64,000 nt of DNA, from the NCBI GenBank assembly GCA_038030265.1, contig CM075943.1:3348001-3412000 (forward strand), written 5' to 3'. The notes beneath the pieces are model-generated. The model did not search any database. It was given only the letters and a program-made list of their open reading frames with translations, and was not told the origin of the DNA. Shown here piece by piece: positions 28,052 through 39,070 of the stretch. The translations under genes and the position numbers were made by a program. This DNA comes from Corythucha ciliata (taxonomy: Eukaryota; Arthropoda; Insecta; Hemiptera; Tingidae). The stretch's first letter is position 1, and the number at the start of each line of letters is the position of its first letter.

Positions 28052-29700
28052 CAAACTGAGAACCAGCGCTAAACCATAGCAGAAACTAGAAAAAAATTGC
28101 TTATGCGGGGCTAAAATCTAAAAAACAACATGGCTAAAATTGAAAAAAAAAAAATCATTAATTAGGGCGGCTAACATTAAAAAAAACACTAATTTTCAAC
28201 TCGAACTGAGAAAAAGTGCTAATTCGCTACTAAAAATGAAATATGTGGCTGAAAATGAGGAAAAAGATAATTCCTGGCTAAAATTGAGGAAAAGCGCTAA
28301 CCCGAGGCCAAAATTGGGGAAAATCACTAAACGCTAATCCATAGCAAAAATTGAAGGAAAAAAATGCCAAGGTGGGACTGAAATGTGAAAAATAATAATA
28401 ATAATAATAATAAAACCGCAGCTAGTGTTGAAAACATTCACTAATTAGCCCGGCGTAAATAAATAAAAACTCTAGTTTTCAGTTCAATTAGGGAAAACGA
28501 GCTATTCCCGGCTAAAAATTGAGGAAAACGCCAATTCGCGGCTAAAATTGAGGAAACAATTTGCAGATGAAGTGTTTAAGAACTTCCAATTCCGCCATCT
28601 CGCCTTCTGAGGGCAACTTTGTGACTGAAATTGAGAAAAACGGCAAATTCATGGCTATAAGTAAAAAAACAAAAAAAAAAAAACGCTATTCACGGCTAGA
28701 ACTGAGAAGAAGCGCTAATCCATAGTTAAAATTAAAAAAATGCTGATGCGGTGCTAAAATGGAGAAGAACCCGCTAATTTGCAGCTAATATTGAGAAAAT
28801 CAGTAATTATTCTGGCTAAAATTAAGAGAAAGGTTAATGTTCAGTCTGAATTGAAAAAAAAAGTGCTAAATACGCTGCCAAAAATGAAAAAATTGCCAAT
28901 TTACACTTAAAATATCGGAAATCGCCAATTCGTGGTTAAAATGAACAGAATTCGTCTAACATATGAGTTAGAAACGCTACTACGCTGCTAAAATTACGAA
29001 AAAGCGCTAATTCGCGGCTGAAATATAGGGGAATTCACTAATTCACGGCTAAAATTGAGAAAATTCGCGGCTTCCTCGGTCAAATCGGCTAAAATTGAGA
29101 AAAAGCGCCAATTGGATGATATACTAGCAAATTCGCGGCTAAAACTGAGAAAAAAACGCTGATCCGTAGCGTATGGTTATGGTGAACAAGAAAATGCTAA
29201 TTTGTCGTAAACATTTTAGAAAAAACCGCTATTTTGCGGCTAATATTGAGTAAAACGCTGAGTGTTAATTCTCTGGTCCCTGCTGAAAAAAAACCGTTAA
29301 TTTGTGAAAATTGTGAAATAAACGTCAACTCGAGAAAAAGTTGAGAAACATCGCTGATTCACAGGATTAAAAAAGCTACTTTGCTGCTAATCCGCCGCCA
29401 ATTTGCGTCGAAAAGCGCTAATTCGCTGGTAAAGTTGACAAAAACCACTCATTCGCGGCTAAAATGGGGAAATTCGCGGCTTAAACTTGGCGTAAGCGCT
29501 GTTTGGCGGATAGGTTTGGGGAAATAGCGGTGATTTGCCTAAAATAAGGAAAAGGCCTTGGCTACAATTAGTAATAGGCCTTAGCGTTTACCAATAGAGG
29601 TTTGTATTAGGTATGTATAATTAGAGACGTAGTTTAGGGGCCTCTTGAAGATTTCCGCCCCGGGCCCCGATACGTGTAGGTCCGCCAGTGGTGCCGGGTT
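28052..29700 (+). mobile_element. Right part of the SAT element, duplicated copy
   Basis: This is the second copy of 22571-24239, with the same monomer order and the same right end GGTCCGCCAGTG followed by GTGCCGGG (29701-29708). It lacks a left end because the duplication started inside the array. Confidence 0.8.
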
Positions 29701-30207
29701 GAGTTTTGTGTGCGTCAGTGAATTAGGATGCCCCGCACATTTTCTTATCGCTTTTTTTTTTTTTTTTTTTTTTAATTTAGTCGCGCATTAGAGCTTTGGT
29801 GCATCTGGCATTTTCCCCATAGTGAAGCAGCCCACCCATAGATCAATAGGGCTGGCTACGCCCCTGCGCTGGCCCACTCGGCACAACACGTAAACGCTCA
29901 TTTTTAGTTCTTTTTAGGGGGGGCAGATTGCAAATATTTCGTATTTTCAATGCATTTTGTGTACATTCATTGCTGTGTGAACCCAAATTGCTATGACTGC
30001 CGCGTAGAAAAGCTAAAAGGGCTGTTGCTCGCCCCAAGTTAGATCCAAGCGAAGGTAATCAATTATCAGTTAGGTTTTAGTTCAAAAGATTATTATCTAA
30101 TATCTACGTATTCTATTTTCTTTCAAGTAGTCAAAAATTGTCAATTATAGCATAGCCAAATATTAGAAATGAAATTAAAACGGTAAAATAGACGGGATGC
30201 TAAAGGC

Positions 30208-31561
30208 ATGGAAAGCATTTACAACCACAGAAATGTAAAGGAACTTCTCCGACGTAATTGGTTCCTCTGCGGCGTACTATTGTGCATTTTTCTGGCCGAG
30301 TTATTCCCTGGATTGGGAAGCACCGGAGGTACTCGCTGGAAAAAATGTTTTGTTTTTTCAACCTAGTGAATAAAAAAAAAAAGTGAAGGTGAATTTTTGT
30401 TCGTTCAACAGGTGTACTCCGTCCGGAGTGGACGGCTAAATATTTAGCCGTAGGAGTCATATTTTTCATGTCCGGCCTATCGTTGAAATTTGACGATTTG
30501 GTTGGAGCCGCCTCGAATTATAAAGTACATTGGTTTATACAGTGTTTCACGTTTATATTGATCCCGGCTGTAATTCACGTGTTATGTGCCTTGGTTTGGT
30601 TACTGTTTGGCGTGAACGAATGGATTCTCAAAGGGTAAACTTGGAAGAGGCGTTGATTCATTAATGTTGAAAAGCCTATTGTTTTTTTTTGTATGTCTGT
30701 TTTAGGTTTTTAAGCGTAAGCTGCATGCCTCCGCCTGTTTCCTCGGCCGTCATATTAACCAGAACCATCGGAGGAAATGAAGCGTCCGCGGTGTTCAACT
30801 CTGTTCTGGGTAGTTTCTTGGGAATTATCATTACACCCGTCGCCCTATTCTTTTTTGTAAGTTCAATAATCAAGTAAGGGGGTAGACCGCATCGACGCTT
30901 ATAATGTACCCGCTCAAATATAGCTAGGGTCAACCGCCTTGGTGTCCATGATTGACTCTGTTGTCATCCTAGGGCAAACGGTAGTTATACCATTGGCTAT
31001 CGGGTTGTCGCTGCGTCATTTCGGACTCGTCAGATACGTACACAGTACGCAGTTGTCTGTAATTGGCCAAAGTTTACTTCTTTTTATTATTTACACAACG
31101 TTTTGTGATGCCTTTCTAACCCACGATTCACCAATGAATGCTTCCGATGTACTAGTCAGCGTTTTTTTAGGTAATTGGAAGCGTAATTTGAATTGAGCAG
31201 TCCCTTAATATCTAATTGGGGGGGGGGGAGCAGTTGTTTTATTTCAGTTATTATTCCTATACACGAGCTTTCATTTGGCCCAACGTATGGGTGTGTTCTC
31301 ACCCTCAGATATCGTCGCCATTACTTTCTGTTCAACGCACAAGTCACTTACTTTAGGTGAGTGCTATCGCAAATTATTAACAAATTGATCTGACTGGATT
31401 ACATTTCAGGTATACCTATACTTCGAATATTATTTTCCGGGTTCTCACACTTTTCCCAAATATCGCTGCCCTTGCTAATTTATCATCCGACTCAAATAAT
31501 ATTGGGCGGCCTCCTTGTGCCTCCGTTCAAAAAGTGGCTTTATTTCAACAAATCCAGGTGA
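30208..31561 (+). CDS. SLC10A7: SLC10A7-like solute carrier, copy 2, intact
   Basis: The six exons are 30208-30328, 30412-30634, 30706-30856, 30924-31170, 31234-31356 and 31410-31561 (stop TGA). They join in frame to 338 residues; the human protein has about 340. Family motifs are clear: [18 protein letters not shown] (here [14 protein letters not shown]), [24 protein letters not shown] and [13 protein letters not shown]. About ten hydrophobic helices are visible. The fifth exon begins just after an unusual acceptor in which a G-run precedes AGCAG; the nearer CAG 14 bases on would break the frame. Introns are 53-83 bp. SLC10A7 is a Golgi/plasma membrane protein of the bile acid:sodium symporter superfamily that affects intracellular calcium and glycosylation. 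Copy 1 upstream is frameshifted, so this may be the only functional copy. Confidence 0.93.
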
Positions 31562-31768
31562 ACTAACAAAAACATAAATTTTTGTCTTAAGAAGAGTTTT
31601 AATCAAAGCGGTATTTTACTGTAGGATCAAAACTAGGCCTTAAAAAGGTCATCTCTGCCTTAGCGAACAAATCGGTGAACCAATTTTGTGTGTATGTACC
31701 TACGCCTTGACCATTATATAAATATCACAGACCTCAGACTTGGAATATTTTACACTCCCCTTTTTTTT

Positions 31769-32115
31769 CTATTTGCCCTGCAACGACGGAGACAAATTTC
31801 TCTCAAAAATACTCGCTGGCACAAAATTCTTCTCTTTCAACGACTCCTGTTCGTTGCAGGACTCACTGGCCAGGCGCTCGCTTCTTTGTTTTGATACGCT
31901 TTTCGACAATCCACAAAACATCGTTATTAGAAGAGAATAAAAAACGTTTTTTATTTTTAATACTGTCTTTAATTGTCTCACCTATCCTGGTACGGCGTAT
32001 ATTTGTCAGAAAGAAGATTTTCCAAATTGTATCCGATGACACCGACGACGGCCGCCACTGGAAGTGTTATATAAGGAGCGTACGTTCGAAGTACTCGGAA
32101 AATTAGAGGAAACAT
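31769..32115 (-). CDS. SMIM12: SMIM12-like small integral membrane protein, copy 2
   Basis: Exons 32115-31982 and 31898-31769 mirror copy 1, with the same splice sites, length (87 residues) and stop. A difference in exon 1 (a Ser codon near 32009) is synonymous; a nearby L/F change lies upstream of the preferred start. Both copies therefore look coding. It converges on the intact SLC10A7 copy. Confidence 0.85.
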
Positions 32116-32432
32116 TTTCTTTTCGGAATTAGACGACGCGCAAAATTTTTCCGAGAGATCCTCTCTTGCTATCAAACCAGAGGAGGAGGACACAAAGTCA
32201 CAAACCGGGCTAAAAAATGTATGATAACGTTCAGCGCGTCTCGTCTGTTTTTTGTGGCGGAGTATTAGCCGCTTTTAGCTGTCCCTAAAAATAGTCCGGT
32301 AAATGTGCACATTACATTCGTTAAAGTTCAATAAAAACTCGGGATAAATAGTCGCGGAGGAGAAAATAATCAGAGACCGTTTCAAAAAAACTGAGGGGGA
32401 ATTCAAATAAAAATAGGGATGAGAATATCTGT

Positions 32433-32737
32433 CTACAACCCTTTCATAAAATACTCGTGGAAGTTAAAATTGTGGGCTTCTTCATCAACGGTAATGGCCG
32501 GTACAATTACAAAAAAGCATGCGGACTCACCGTTGCCTGTCGAATCAAATACCTTCACCAAGGGTCCAATACCGGCGTCTCTTCGTTCAACCGGTGGGAA
32601 CGAATCAACAGGTGGGTCTCAATTTTCATAAAAATGTCTATAATAAAACTTTCTTCTTTACAGACTCTACGTTGCGTCTCTGCTTTTTGCATCTCAATCA
32701 CATCTCCCTTTTTTTCCACACCGAGCGTAGAGCTCAT
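32433..32737 (-). CDS. Probable small three-exon gene of unknown function, copy 2
   Basis: Exons 32737-32662, 32617-32531 and 32479-32433 repeat the copy 1 structure with unchanged phases. One extra A in this copy falls in the second intron, so the 69-residue frame is untouched. That the only indel avoids the exons mildly supports the model. Family unknown. Confidence 0.45.
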
Positions 32738-33111
32738 CCCCCCTTACACACAGATCCTTTTCGAGAGCCAATCAAATTAAGCTAAGCATACAAAATATCA
32801 ATCTTACCAACTAATAAACGAATTCAAATGTCTCTTTATTTTTTCATAATTTCAGAGCGAACACTGCCTCCAACTCGCGCACTTTTTCCACCGCCAACAA
32901 CATTCACCGGTGAAAATAGACGTTTTTACCTTAAACGCTTAGACAACAGAAACAGACAAGTCAAACTGTCGTAGGGCTGTCAAATCTCCGGTTTTCAGAA
33001 ATGAATAACGACAAAAATAGCTCAAACCCATTCACAGTTCAAAAACTATTCAAATTTTACACCATACTCACGAATATTAGAATAACACGTACAGAAATAT
33101 AGAATTAGTAA

Positions 33112-33303
33112 TGTTGTGGGAGCTAAGAGAGCGCAAAGAGCCCTCTCTCGTTGAGAGAGGGGATTGGAGGCTGTGAGTGGTGGTTAGCGAAGGGGGTTAT
33201 TTTTTTTTGGCGTCACTGAATAAAGATTCGTGCGTTTTAATTTGCTTAAATCAGTGAATTATACTTAATTATTATTTTCCCGCAATCAACGACCCACGCA
33301 ACA
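33112..33303 (+). mobile_element. LTR with adjacent primer-binding site, copy 2
   Basis: Second copy of the 27804-27994 LTR, 192 bp, TGTTG...CAACA, followed by TGGTGGCAGCGG. Sequence beyond 33361 may continue its internal region briefly before a T-run at about 33410-33433. Confidence 0.7.
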
Positions 33304-33469
33304 TGGTGGCAGCGGTCGAGGACTAATTAATGGGGGTGGGGGATCATCATGTCTGTCGGGCAAACCACAAACAAAAAAAGTGAAATCTCGGCTTGATACG
33401 CGCAAGTATTTTTTTTTTTTTTTTTTTTTTTTTCGATTTTGGCTTTACCTCGTTTGTTACTCGATGGGT

Positions 33470-33747
33470 CCTTAATCTCATTAAAATTAGGACGGAGGAA
33501 TTTGAGGTTAGTATATGGGAGTCCGGTAGGGAGCCCCGCTGAGTCCTTCTCTGTTTTCGTTATTCATGAAAGACTTGGAGGAAAATATGGATGGAGGAGG
33601 CGTTCATGTGGGGTGGAAAAGAATCAAGGCCCTTGCATATGCGAACGATGTAGTGTTGTTGGCTGAGAGCCCAGCAAGGCTGCAGAAGATGATAAATTCT
33701 CTTGCGGTCTATAATAACACCTGGAATTTGAAGCTTAATTTGGCTAG
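33470..33747 (+). pseudogene. Non-LTR retrotransposon RT fragment
   Basis: A degenerate reverse transcriptase piece is readable: GAPLSPSLFSLFM preceded by a stop where Gln is expected, then YANDVVLLAESP in place of the YADD box, then NLKLNLA. One catalytic Asp is Asn. The fragment stops near 33747. A downstream piece of the same domain type at 40157-40410 may be its continuation. Confidence 0.7.
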
Positions 33748-33796
33748 ATATTTAAGAAAGGGGCAAAATTGGCAAAAAGAGAGAATAAAAAAACAA

Positions 33797-33903
33797 GGTT
33801 TGTGTGGAGGACCACAGGATACTTCCATGTTCCCGTTTTTCGCGTACATCAATTTAAGCATAAAACAAAAAAATACTACTAATAATAATACTAATAATAA
33901 TAA

Positions 33904-33939
<36 letters not shown>

Positions 33940-34052
33940 CAAGATAACTTCCATGGCTGTATCAATTTTTTTTTTTTCCAGTGCTGTAAACGCCTCCGAT
34001 TTCATGGTGGTTAAAGGGAACATGGGCGCGCGAGTTTTATTTCGCATTTCAC
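33797..34052 (+). repeat. Left arm of a fold-back repeat with a TAA microsatellite
   Basis: This arm, with TGTGTGGAGGACCACA, ACTTCCATGTTCCCG and about 20 TAA-type triplets (33868-33940), recurs inverted at 34633-34910. The spacer (34053-34632) has no recognised gene; it contains ACTTCCA...TGGAAGT words near 34384-34411. Confidence 0.75.
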
Positions 34053-34632
34053 GACAACATTTATTCCAGGCATTATTGATACTCATTCTTGTTGTAGTAA
34101 TATTAACATCCGCTGGTGTCAATGACACAAAGCGCAATCTCTGCGACACTTTCCGGGGCCTACTAACATACTGTTTCGCATAAACGCACCTATAGGATCA
34201 ATGCTAGTTATAAATTGAATTATAGATAGCTTATATTGTGGAAGCATCGTACAAAAGCCACATATTTCAGAAAATAAGAATTTCCTGGGCCAGCCCAGCA
34301 GTTTTTACTACTTTGCCAGCCCAGATCATAAATCCAATTGTAATGTATTCCATCCATCCACTCGATGTTTTCTCGAACTCCATACTTCCACTCCTAGGGG
34401 AACATGGAAGTAAAAAGATAAAAAGAATATCCAAGTAAAAATAATAGGGTCAAGCACCGGGTTTTAAAACCTCAGCCCAAGTTATTCTGATCATGTATTT
34501 CCGTATTGTGGCCCATCATATGTTCATGTACATGAGGGCCCTAAACAATAATCTATAGCACGGCAATGCTAGTGTGTTCAGAAGCCAAAAAACCTACTCT
34601 CTCGTACAGTAATTTAAGAGTCGTCTCAAGGC

Positions 34633-34743
34633 GAAAAAATGCGAAATAAAACTCGCGCGCCCATGTTCCCTTTAACCACCATGAAATCGGAGGTGTTTAC
34701 AGCACTGGAAAAAAAAATGGATACAGCCATGGAAGTTATCTTG

Positions 34744-34788
<45 letters not shown>

Positions 34789-34910
34789 TTATTATTATTA
34801 CTATTATTAGTATTATTATTAGTAGTATTTTTTTGTTTTATGCTTACATTGATGTACGCGAAAAACGGGAACATGGAAGTATCGTGTGGTCCTCCACACA
34901 AACCTTGTTA
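34633..34910 (-). repeat. Right arm of the fold-back repeat
   Basis: Reverse complement of 33797-34052 with the microsatellite read as TTA units (about 34745-34830). The open frame spanning it is microsatellite translation, not a gene. Confidence 0.75.
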
Positions 34911-35040
34911 TTATTAGAAGTATTTTCTGATCTGCTTTGTCAGCAGTGCCGGATTTGTCAGATTTTTTTTGCTAAAATGAAGAAAATCGCTCATTCCTAG
35001 TCTTATATACTTATCAAAATTAATAAAACGCTATTTAAAG

Positions 35041-35148
35041 GTAATGCATGCAAAAATTGTAGCCGGAGTTTCGACCTCGGCGACCAACCTCGACGAAGGA
35101 AGACTGAAAAGGTAGGCTCCTACGGCTACGATTTTTTGCATGCATTAC
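35041..35148. repeat. 108-bp hairpin with ~24-bp inverted ends
   Basis: GTAATGCATGCAAAAATTGT at 35041 is mirrored by ACGATTTTTTGCATGCATTA near the right end (35148), with further pairing inward. It may be a small MITE; no clear target duplication was found. The non-LTR target duplication begins two bases to its right. Confidence 0.65.
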
Positions 35149-35392
35149 TAACTACCCTCGTGGAGGGCCGGATGGCGCGAGGGGAACGGAGAGAAAGTAG
35201 GATATGAAGGTGCTTCAGGCTAATTTGCAGCACAGCAGAACTGCGACGGCGGATGTTGCGGTGCTGGGGGCTGGTTTGGAGTTCCAGGTGGGGTTGTTCT
35301 GGAACCATATCTCTTTAAGGGGAGGAACGAGGGCTCCGGAATCGGAACTATGAGGTTATTCACGCAACGGAGGGACTGGAAAGGGTGAGGGC

Positions 35393-37198
35393 ATGTGTGG
35401 TGGTGCAGTCTATCTTGCAGCCGGTGACGGTAAGTGGGGTGTGGAAGTGGTGGTGAAGGCTGAGAGGGGAACCCCTCAAGGCTCCTGCATTTCCCCCCTG
35501 CTATGGTGTTTGGTCATAGAGGGGCTCATACGAGTTTTGGAGAGAGAGGGTATTTATTGTCAGTTCTTTGCGGATGATGGGGTGATATTGGTGAGGGGGA
35601 AGGACTTGGGCACCTTGTGTGGTCTCATGAATCAGGCGGTTCACGTAATGAATAACTGGTGTGCAGGCAGAGGACTTGCGGTAAACCCGGAAAAAGCCAA
35701 GCTTATACTCTTTACGAAGAAGAGGAGCTTGGCAGGGTGGGGGCCGATTAGGATGAACGGAAGAGAAATAGAAAGGGTGTCAGAAGCTAAATATTTGGGG
35801 GTGACCCTGAACGGTAAACTGTCGTGGAGGATCCACGTGGACAATGTGTGTAAACGAGCGGTAAGGACATTTCATCAATGTAGGCGAGTAGTGGGGAGTA
35901 CCTGGGGCTTAACCCTCCAACGGATGCTGTGGCTATACACAGGTATAATTAGGCCCAGAATATTGTATGGCGCTTTGGCTTGGTGGAAAGTGGTGGAGTG
36001 GTCCTGGGGGCGGGAGTTGCTCGGCAGGGTCCAGCGTCTGGCCTGTCTGGCGGCTCTGGGGGCCTTCAGGACGACTCCAACGGCAGCGATGGAAGTGTTG
36101 CTTCGGCTGCGACCCCTATATTTGGAGGTCAAGATGCGCGCAATGGAAACATGTTATGGGTTGCAAGTCCATGGGAAATGGGCGGTTAGGGGGAGAGATT
36201 TGGGACACAGGGAAGTAGCGACGGAGCTCCAGCGGGTGGCGCCTGTCACCCAGATGAGAAGTGACAAAACCGTGAAGCGATTGGACTTGGGAAGGAAGAT
36301 ACGGATTCGAGTTAGTACAAGAGAGGAATTCAGGGTGCAAGAGGGAACCATGAATTGCTTCACGGATGGGTCTAAGTTGGAATCGGGGATGACAGGATCT
36401 GGGTTCTGGATACCGGAGTTTGAAGGTGGGAACTGTAGGCCCCTAGGAAAGTTGGCCACGGTTTTTCAGGCAGAGGTCGTGGCGATAAATGACTGTGTCC
36501 TGGAGCTAATTAGGAAGCATGTGAGGTTCAGGGAAGTGGTGATCTACGCGGACAGCCGCGCAGCCCTGGGGGCGGTGACCAGGCCGGTGGTGGAGTCGGC
36601 CTTGGTGGCGGACTGTCGGCGGGCCATCACAAGGCTACAGGGAATGGGTAATGAAGTGACCCTCGCGTGGATCCCTGGACACAGGGGATACGTGGGGAAT
36701 GAGAAAGCTGATGAAATGGCGAAACAGGGGGCAAATAAGGAAGTATGGGGACCTGAGCCGACTATTGCGGTCTCCAAGACAGTGGGAAGAGCCCAGATAA
36801 AGGATTGGGCGGATAGGGAGGCCGCCAGGAGTTGGAATAGCCTATCAGCCTGTCGGCAAGCGAGGGCTTGCATTCGGGAATGGGACAGGGAGGCGACGAT
36901 GTGGCTGCTATCACTAAGTAGAGGCAGCATGCGGAGAGTTGTGGGGATGTTTACAGGCCACTATGCGCTACGTAAGCACCTCCACACAATGGGAATGGTG
37001 GCAGACCCAATGTGTCGGGGCTGCGAGTTGGAAGAGGAATCGGCTATGCACTTTGTAGGGGAGTGTGAGAGGCATGCGGCTACTCGTTTCCACATTTTCG
37101 GGACAGATAGGTTGCCAGGCATCACATTCTCGAGGGCCGAGGGGGTCCGAGTCCTTCAGTTCGTGAATGCCGTAGATAGGTTTGCGGACCCGCATTAG
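35393..37198 (+). CDS. Non-LTR ORF2 remainder: RT palm/thumb, RNase H, C-terminal zinc-finger-like motif
   Basis: The open frame of 601 codons has RT motifs GTPQGSCISPLLW and FADDGVILV near residues 40-75, then KYLGV. RNase H follows with the acidic residues in CFTDGSK, VFQAE, YADSRAAL and GNEKADE (about residues 320-450). The C-terminal pattern C-x2-C-x8-H-x4-C (CRGCELEEESAMHF...C) is typical of this group. The domain order EN-RT-RNase H fits I/LOA/R1-like clades; I cannot choose among them. The nominal start Met is not original, because the endonuclease and RT fingers are deleted upstream. The long undisturbed frame suggests a fairly young insertion, but the product could not copy itself. 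Confidence 0.85.
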   Translation: MCGGAVYLAAGDGKWGVEVVVKAERGTPQGSCISPLLWCLVIEGLIRVLEREGIYCQFFADDGVILVRGKDLGTLCGLMNQAVHVMNNWCAGRGLAVNPEKAKLILFTKKRSLAGWGPIRMNGREIERVSEAKYLGVTLNGKLSWRIHVDNVCKRAVRTFHQCRRVVGSTWGLTLQRMLWLYTGIIRPRILYGALAWWKVVEWSWGRELLGRVQRLACLAALGAFRTTPTAAMEVLLRLRPLYLEVKMRAMETCYGLQVHGKWAVRGRDLGHREVATELQRVAPVTQMRSDKTVKRLDLGRKIRIRVSTREEFRVQEGTMNCFTDGSKLESGMTGSGFWIPEFEGGNCRPLGKLATVFQAEVVAINDCVLELIRKHVRFREVVIYADSRAALGAVTRPVVESALVADCRRAITRLQGMGNEVTLAWIPGHRGYVGNEKADEMAKQGANKEVWGPEPTIAVSKTVGRAQIKDWADREAARSWNSLSACRQARACIREWDREATMWLLSLSRGSMRRVVGMFTGHYALRKHLHTMGMVADPMCRGCELEEESAMHFVGECERHAATRFHIFGTDRLPGITFSRAEGVRVLQFVNAVDRFADPH

Positions 37199-37251
37199 GC
37201 TTTTCCGAGTCCGACCCTAAGGGCATGGCGTATGAGCCGGTAACGGCTTAA

Positions 37252-38332
37252 CCCTTTAAGATACCGGGGGTCCAAATGAGTTTTGGGTCTGGACGTTTTG
37301 TGTACCTCATATTGGACACCTAGTTGGAGACTGCGCTATAGATTAAATGACCTGGCTTTTGAATCGGAGCTGGTTAGAAACACGTTTATGAGTTGAATAA
37401 ACTCCAACTGATAGTGGTAGGACTCGTTTTTCCCGGCTTTTTGTGTGTTGTGTCCAACATAGGGAACACTTTCGGGGGTTTCGACGCCATTTTGTTGTGG
37501 TTTTCAGTGTTTGTTTGGTTGAGGAAGTTAATGTCAATGAGCTCGGCGGAACTGGCAGTGAGATTCTTCCAATTTTTCGCTGGTAACTGGTAATTTATAC
37601 TTCATATTCTTAAACTGAGTGCTCCACAAAGTGCAATTATGGATTGTTAACCCTTCTTGATGAAAAATGAAAAACTGCTCCACCATGCATACCCTTTTTT
37701 ATACTTTATCTCTTCCTAATTTCATGTGAACGAGTTAATTGATCTTTAACGAATGGATATCGCATGCTGAAAAGGGTTTTAATGGATTGATATGCTGGTA
37801 AGGAGCCAATTAAGCTCGGCCAAGAAAAAATTTCTTGGTAAATCAAGTTACTTTAGACACCGTTAGATTTTTCAAGTATCGAACGCTTAGTGTCCAATAT
37901 GAAGCACACCTTCCACGTGGTTTGGGTGAAAGGTGTCCCGAGTAGGGCCCACTAAGAGTTTACTACATTTTCCTAGTCGCATTTGTTTGTTTGTAATGCC
38001 AAAATGTTCAATTAATATGTCGCTAATTTATGTTTCATTGTTTGAACAATCACCTTATTTTAGTATATTTTTGGTCAAGTGTTAACAAGTTGAAGACAAA
38101 TTAATTCAAAATGCTTAATTTTTTTGGATGCGTCTCGTGTAGCGAACACCATTAAATTCTCTCTGCAAACTTTGATAATGAATTTATGGCATTAAACTTC
38201 GTTTTTCATGTGTCACAGAGAGTATTAGAGTCAATTTGAATGACTTCTGACGCGATTTTTGAAAAAATGTCGAGGGGTACTCACGGGGTATAAAGCAGGT
38301 GTCCAGAATACGACGCACTAAGACTTAAAGGG
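37252..38332. mobile_element. 1.08-kb non-autonomous piggyBac-like element
   Basis: Ends CCCTTTAAG and CTTAAAGGG are flanked by TTAA at 37248-37251 and 38333-38336, the piggyBac signature. The retrotransposon sequence on the two sides (GGTAACGGC and GCGCTTCGGG) joins cleanly across one TTAA. The interior is AT-rich with no transposase frame. Confidence 0.85.
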
Positions 38333-38459
38333 TTAAGCGCTTCGGGCTCGGCTAGGCCGGGCGCGGGCCCACTGAATAATAATAATAACTACCCCTCGTA
38401 CGTAGCAAAAGCGCTTCTACTTACAATTTTAGTTTGTTTCACGGTTTCAAACAGCCATT

Positions 38460-39070
38460 TTGTGGCTAAAATCGAGAAACCCCCCAAATTATCGACTAGA
38501 AAGATGTGTGAAAAGAGCTCATTCACCATTCAATTAAGAAACAACTATTCTCGGATAAAATTGAGAAAAACATTAAGTCGCAGATATAATTGGGGAAAAT
38601 AGTTGATTCGCGTTTACAATGAAGAAAAAGCACTAACTAGCGGCTAAAATTGAGACAACGCGCTTATACAACACAGCTAAAATTGAGAAAAATTGCTCAT
38701 TGATATGGATAAAATTGAGGAAACGCGCCAATTCACAGCTCAACTTCAGGTAAAGCCAGATTTATAGCTTTGAATGCGATCATTAAATTTTTAAAAATCG
38801 CTAATTCGTAACTATACATGTACAGTGGAAAAAAATCGCTCATTCACGCATAAAATGAAGAAAGCATAAATCTCGGCTAAAATTGAGAAAAATGATGAAT
38901 CACGAATGAAATTGATAAATTGTGCTAATTACGGGGAGAACATGAAATATATGGGCTAAAAATGAGACGAAACGCTAATAATATAGTTGACGGCTAAAAT
39001 GGAGAAAAAGTGTCCATTCACAATCACACAGCTAAATTAAGAAAACTCAAATTCACGAATAAAAAACAAA
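38460..39070 (+). repeat. SAT minisatellite array fragment
   Basis: Degenerate 30-bp monomers (GGCTAAAATTGAGAAAA, GCTAATTCGC) in plus orientation without recognisable element termini. Confidence 0.65.

Larger units (their letters stand above)
28052..33360 (+). repeat. Tandem segmental duplication, copy 2
   Basis: Nearly identical to 22571-28051 and directly adjacent. It differs by lack of the MITE, a shorter AAT tract, scattered substitutions and homopolymer changes, and it carries the intact SLC10A7 frame. It leaves the repeat at CAAAC (33361), where sequence not found in copy 1 begins. Confidence 0.9.
35162..38386 (+). mobile_element. 5'-deleted non-LTR retrotransposon (jockey/R1/LOA group)
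   Basis: A target duplication AACTACCCTCGT (35150-35161) recurs with one extra C at 38387-38399, right after an (AAT)n 3' tail. The 5' part keeps the first codons of an endonuclease (KVLQANLQHSRTATADV) and broken endonuclease pieces. A deletion then joins to mid-RT. The 3' UTR is interrupted by the piggyBac-like element at 37252-38332. The flanking duplication shows the element inserted by target-primed reverse transcription, probably already shortened. Confidence 0.8.

Noticed and set aside
34626..34917. Open frames rich in Ile or Asn
   Set aside because: Translation of the TTA/TAA microsatellite in the fold-back arm.
35393..35395. Biological start codon of the 601-codon non-LTR frame
   Set aside because: Endonuclease remnants lie upstream in other frames; this Met follows a deletion joint.
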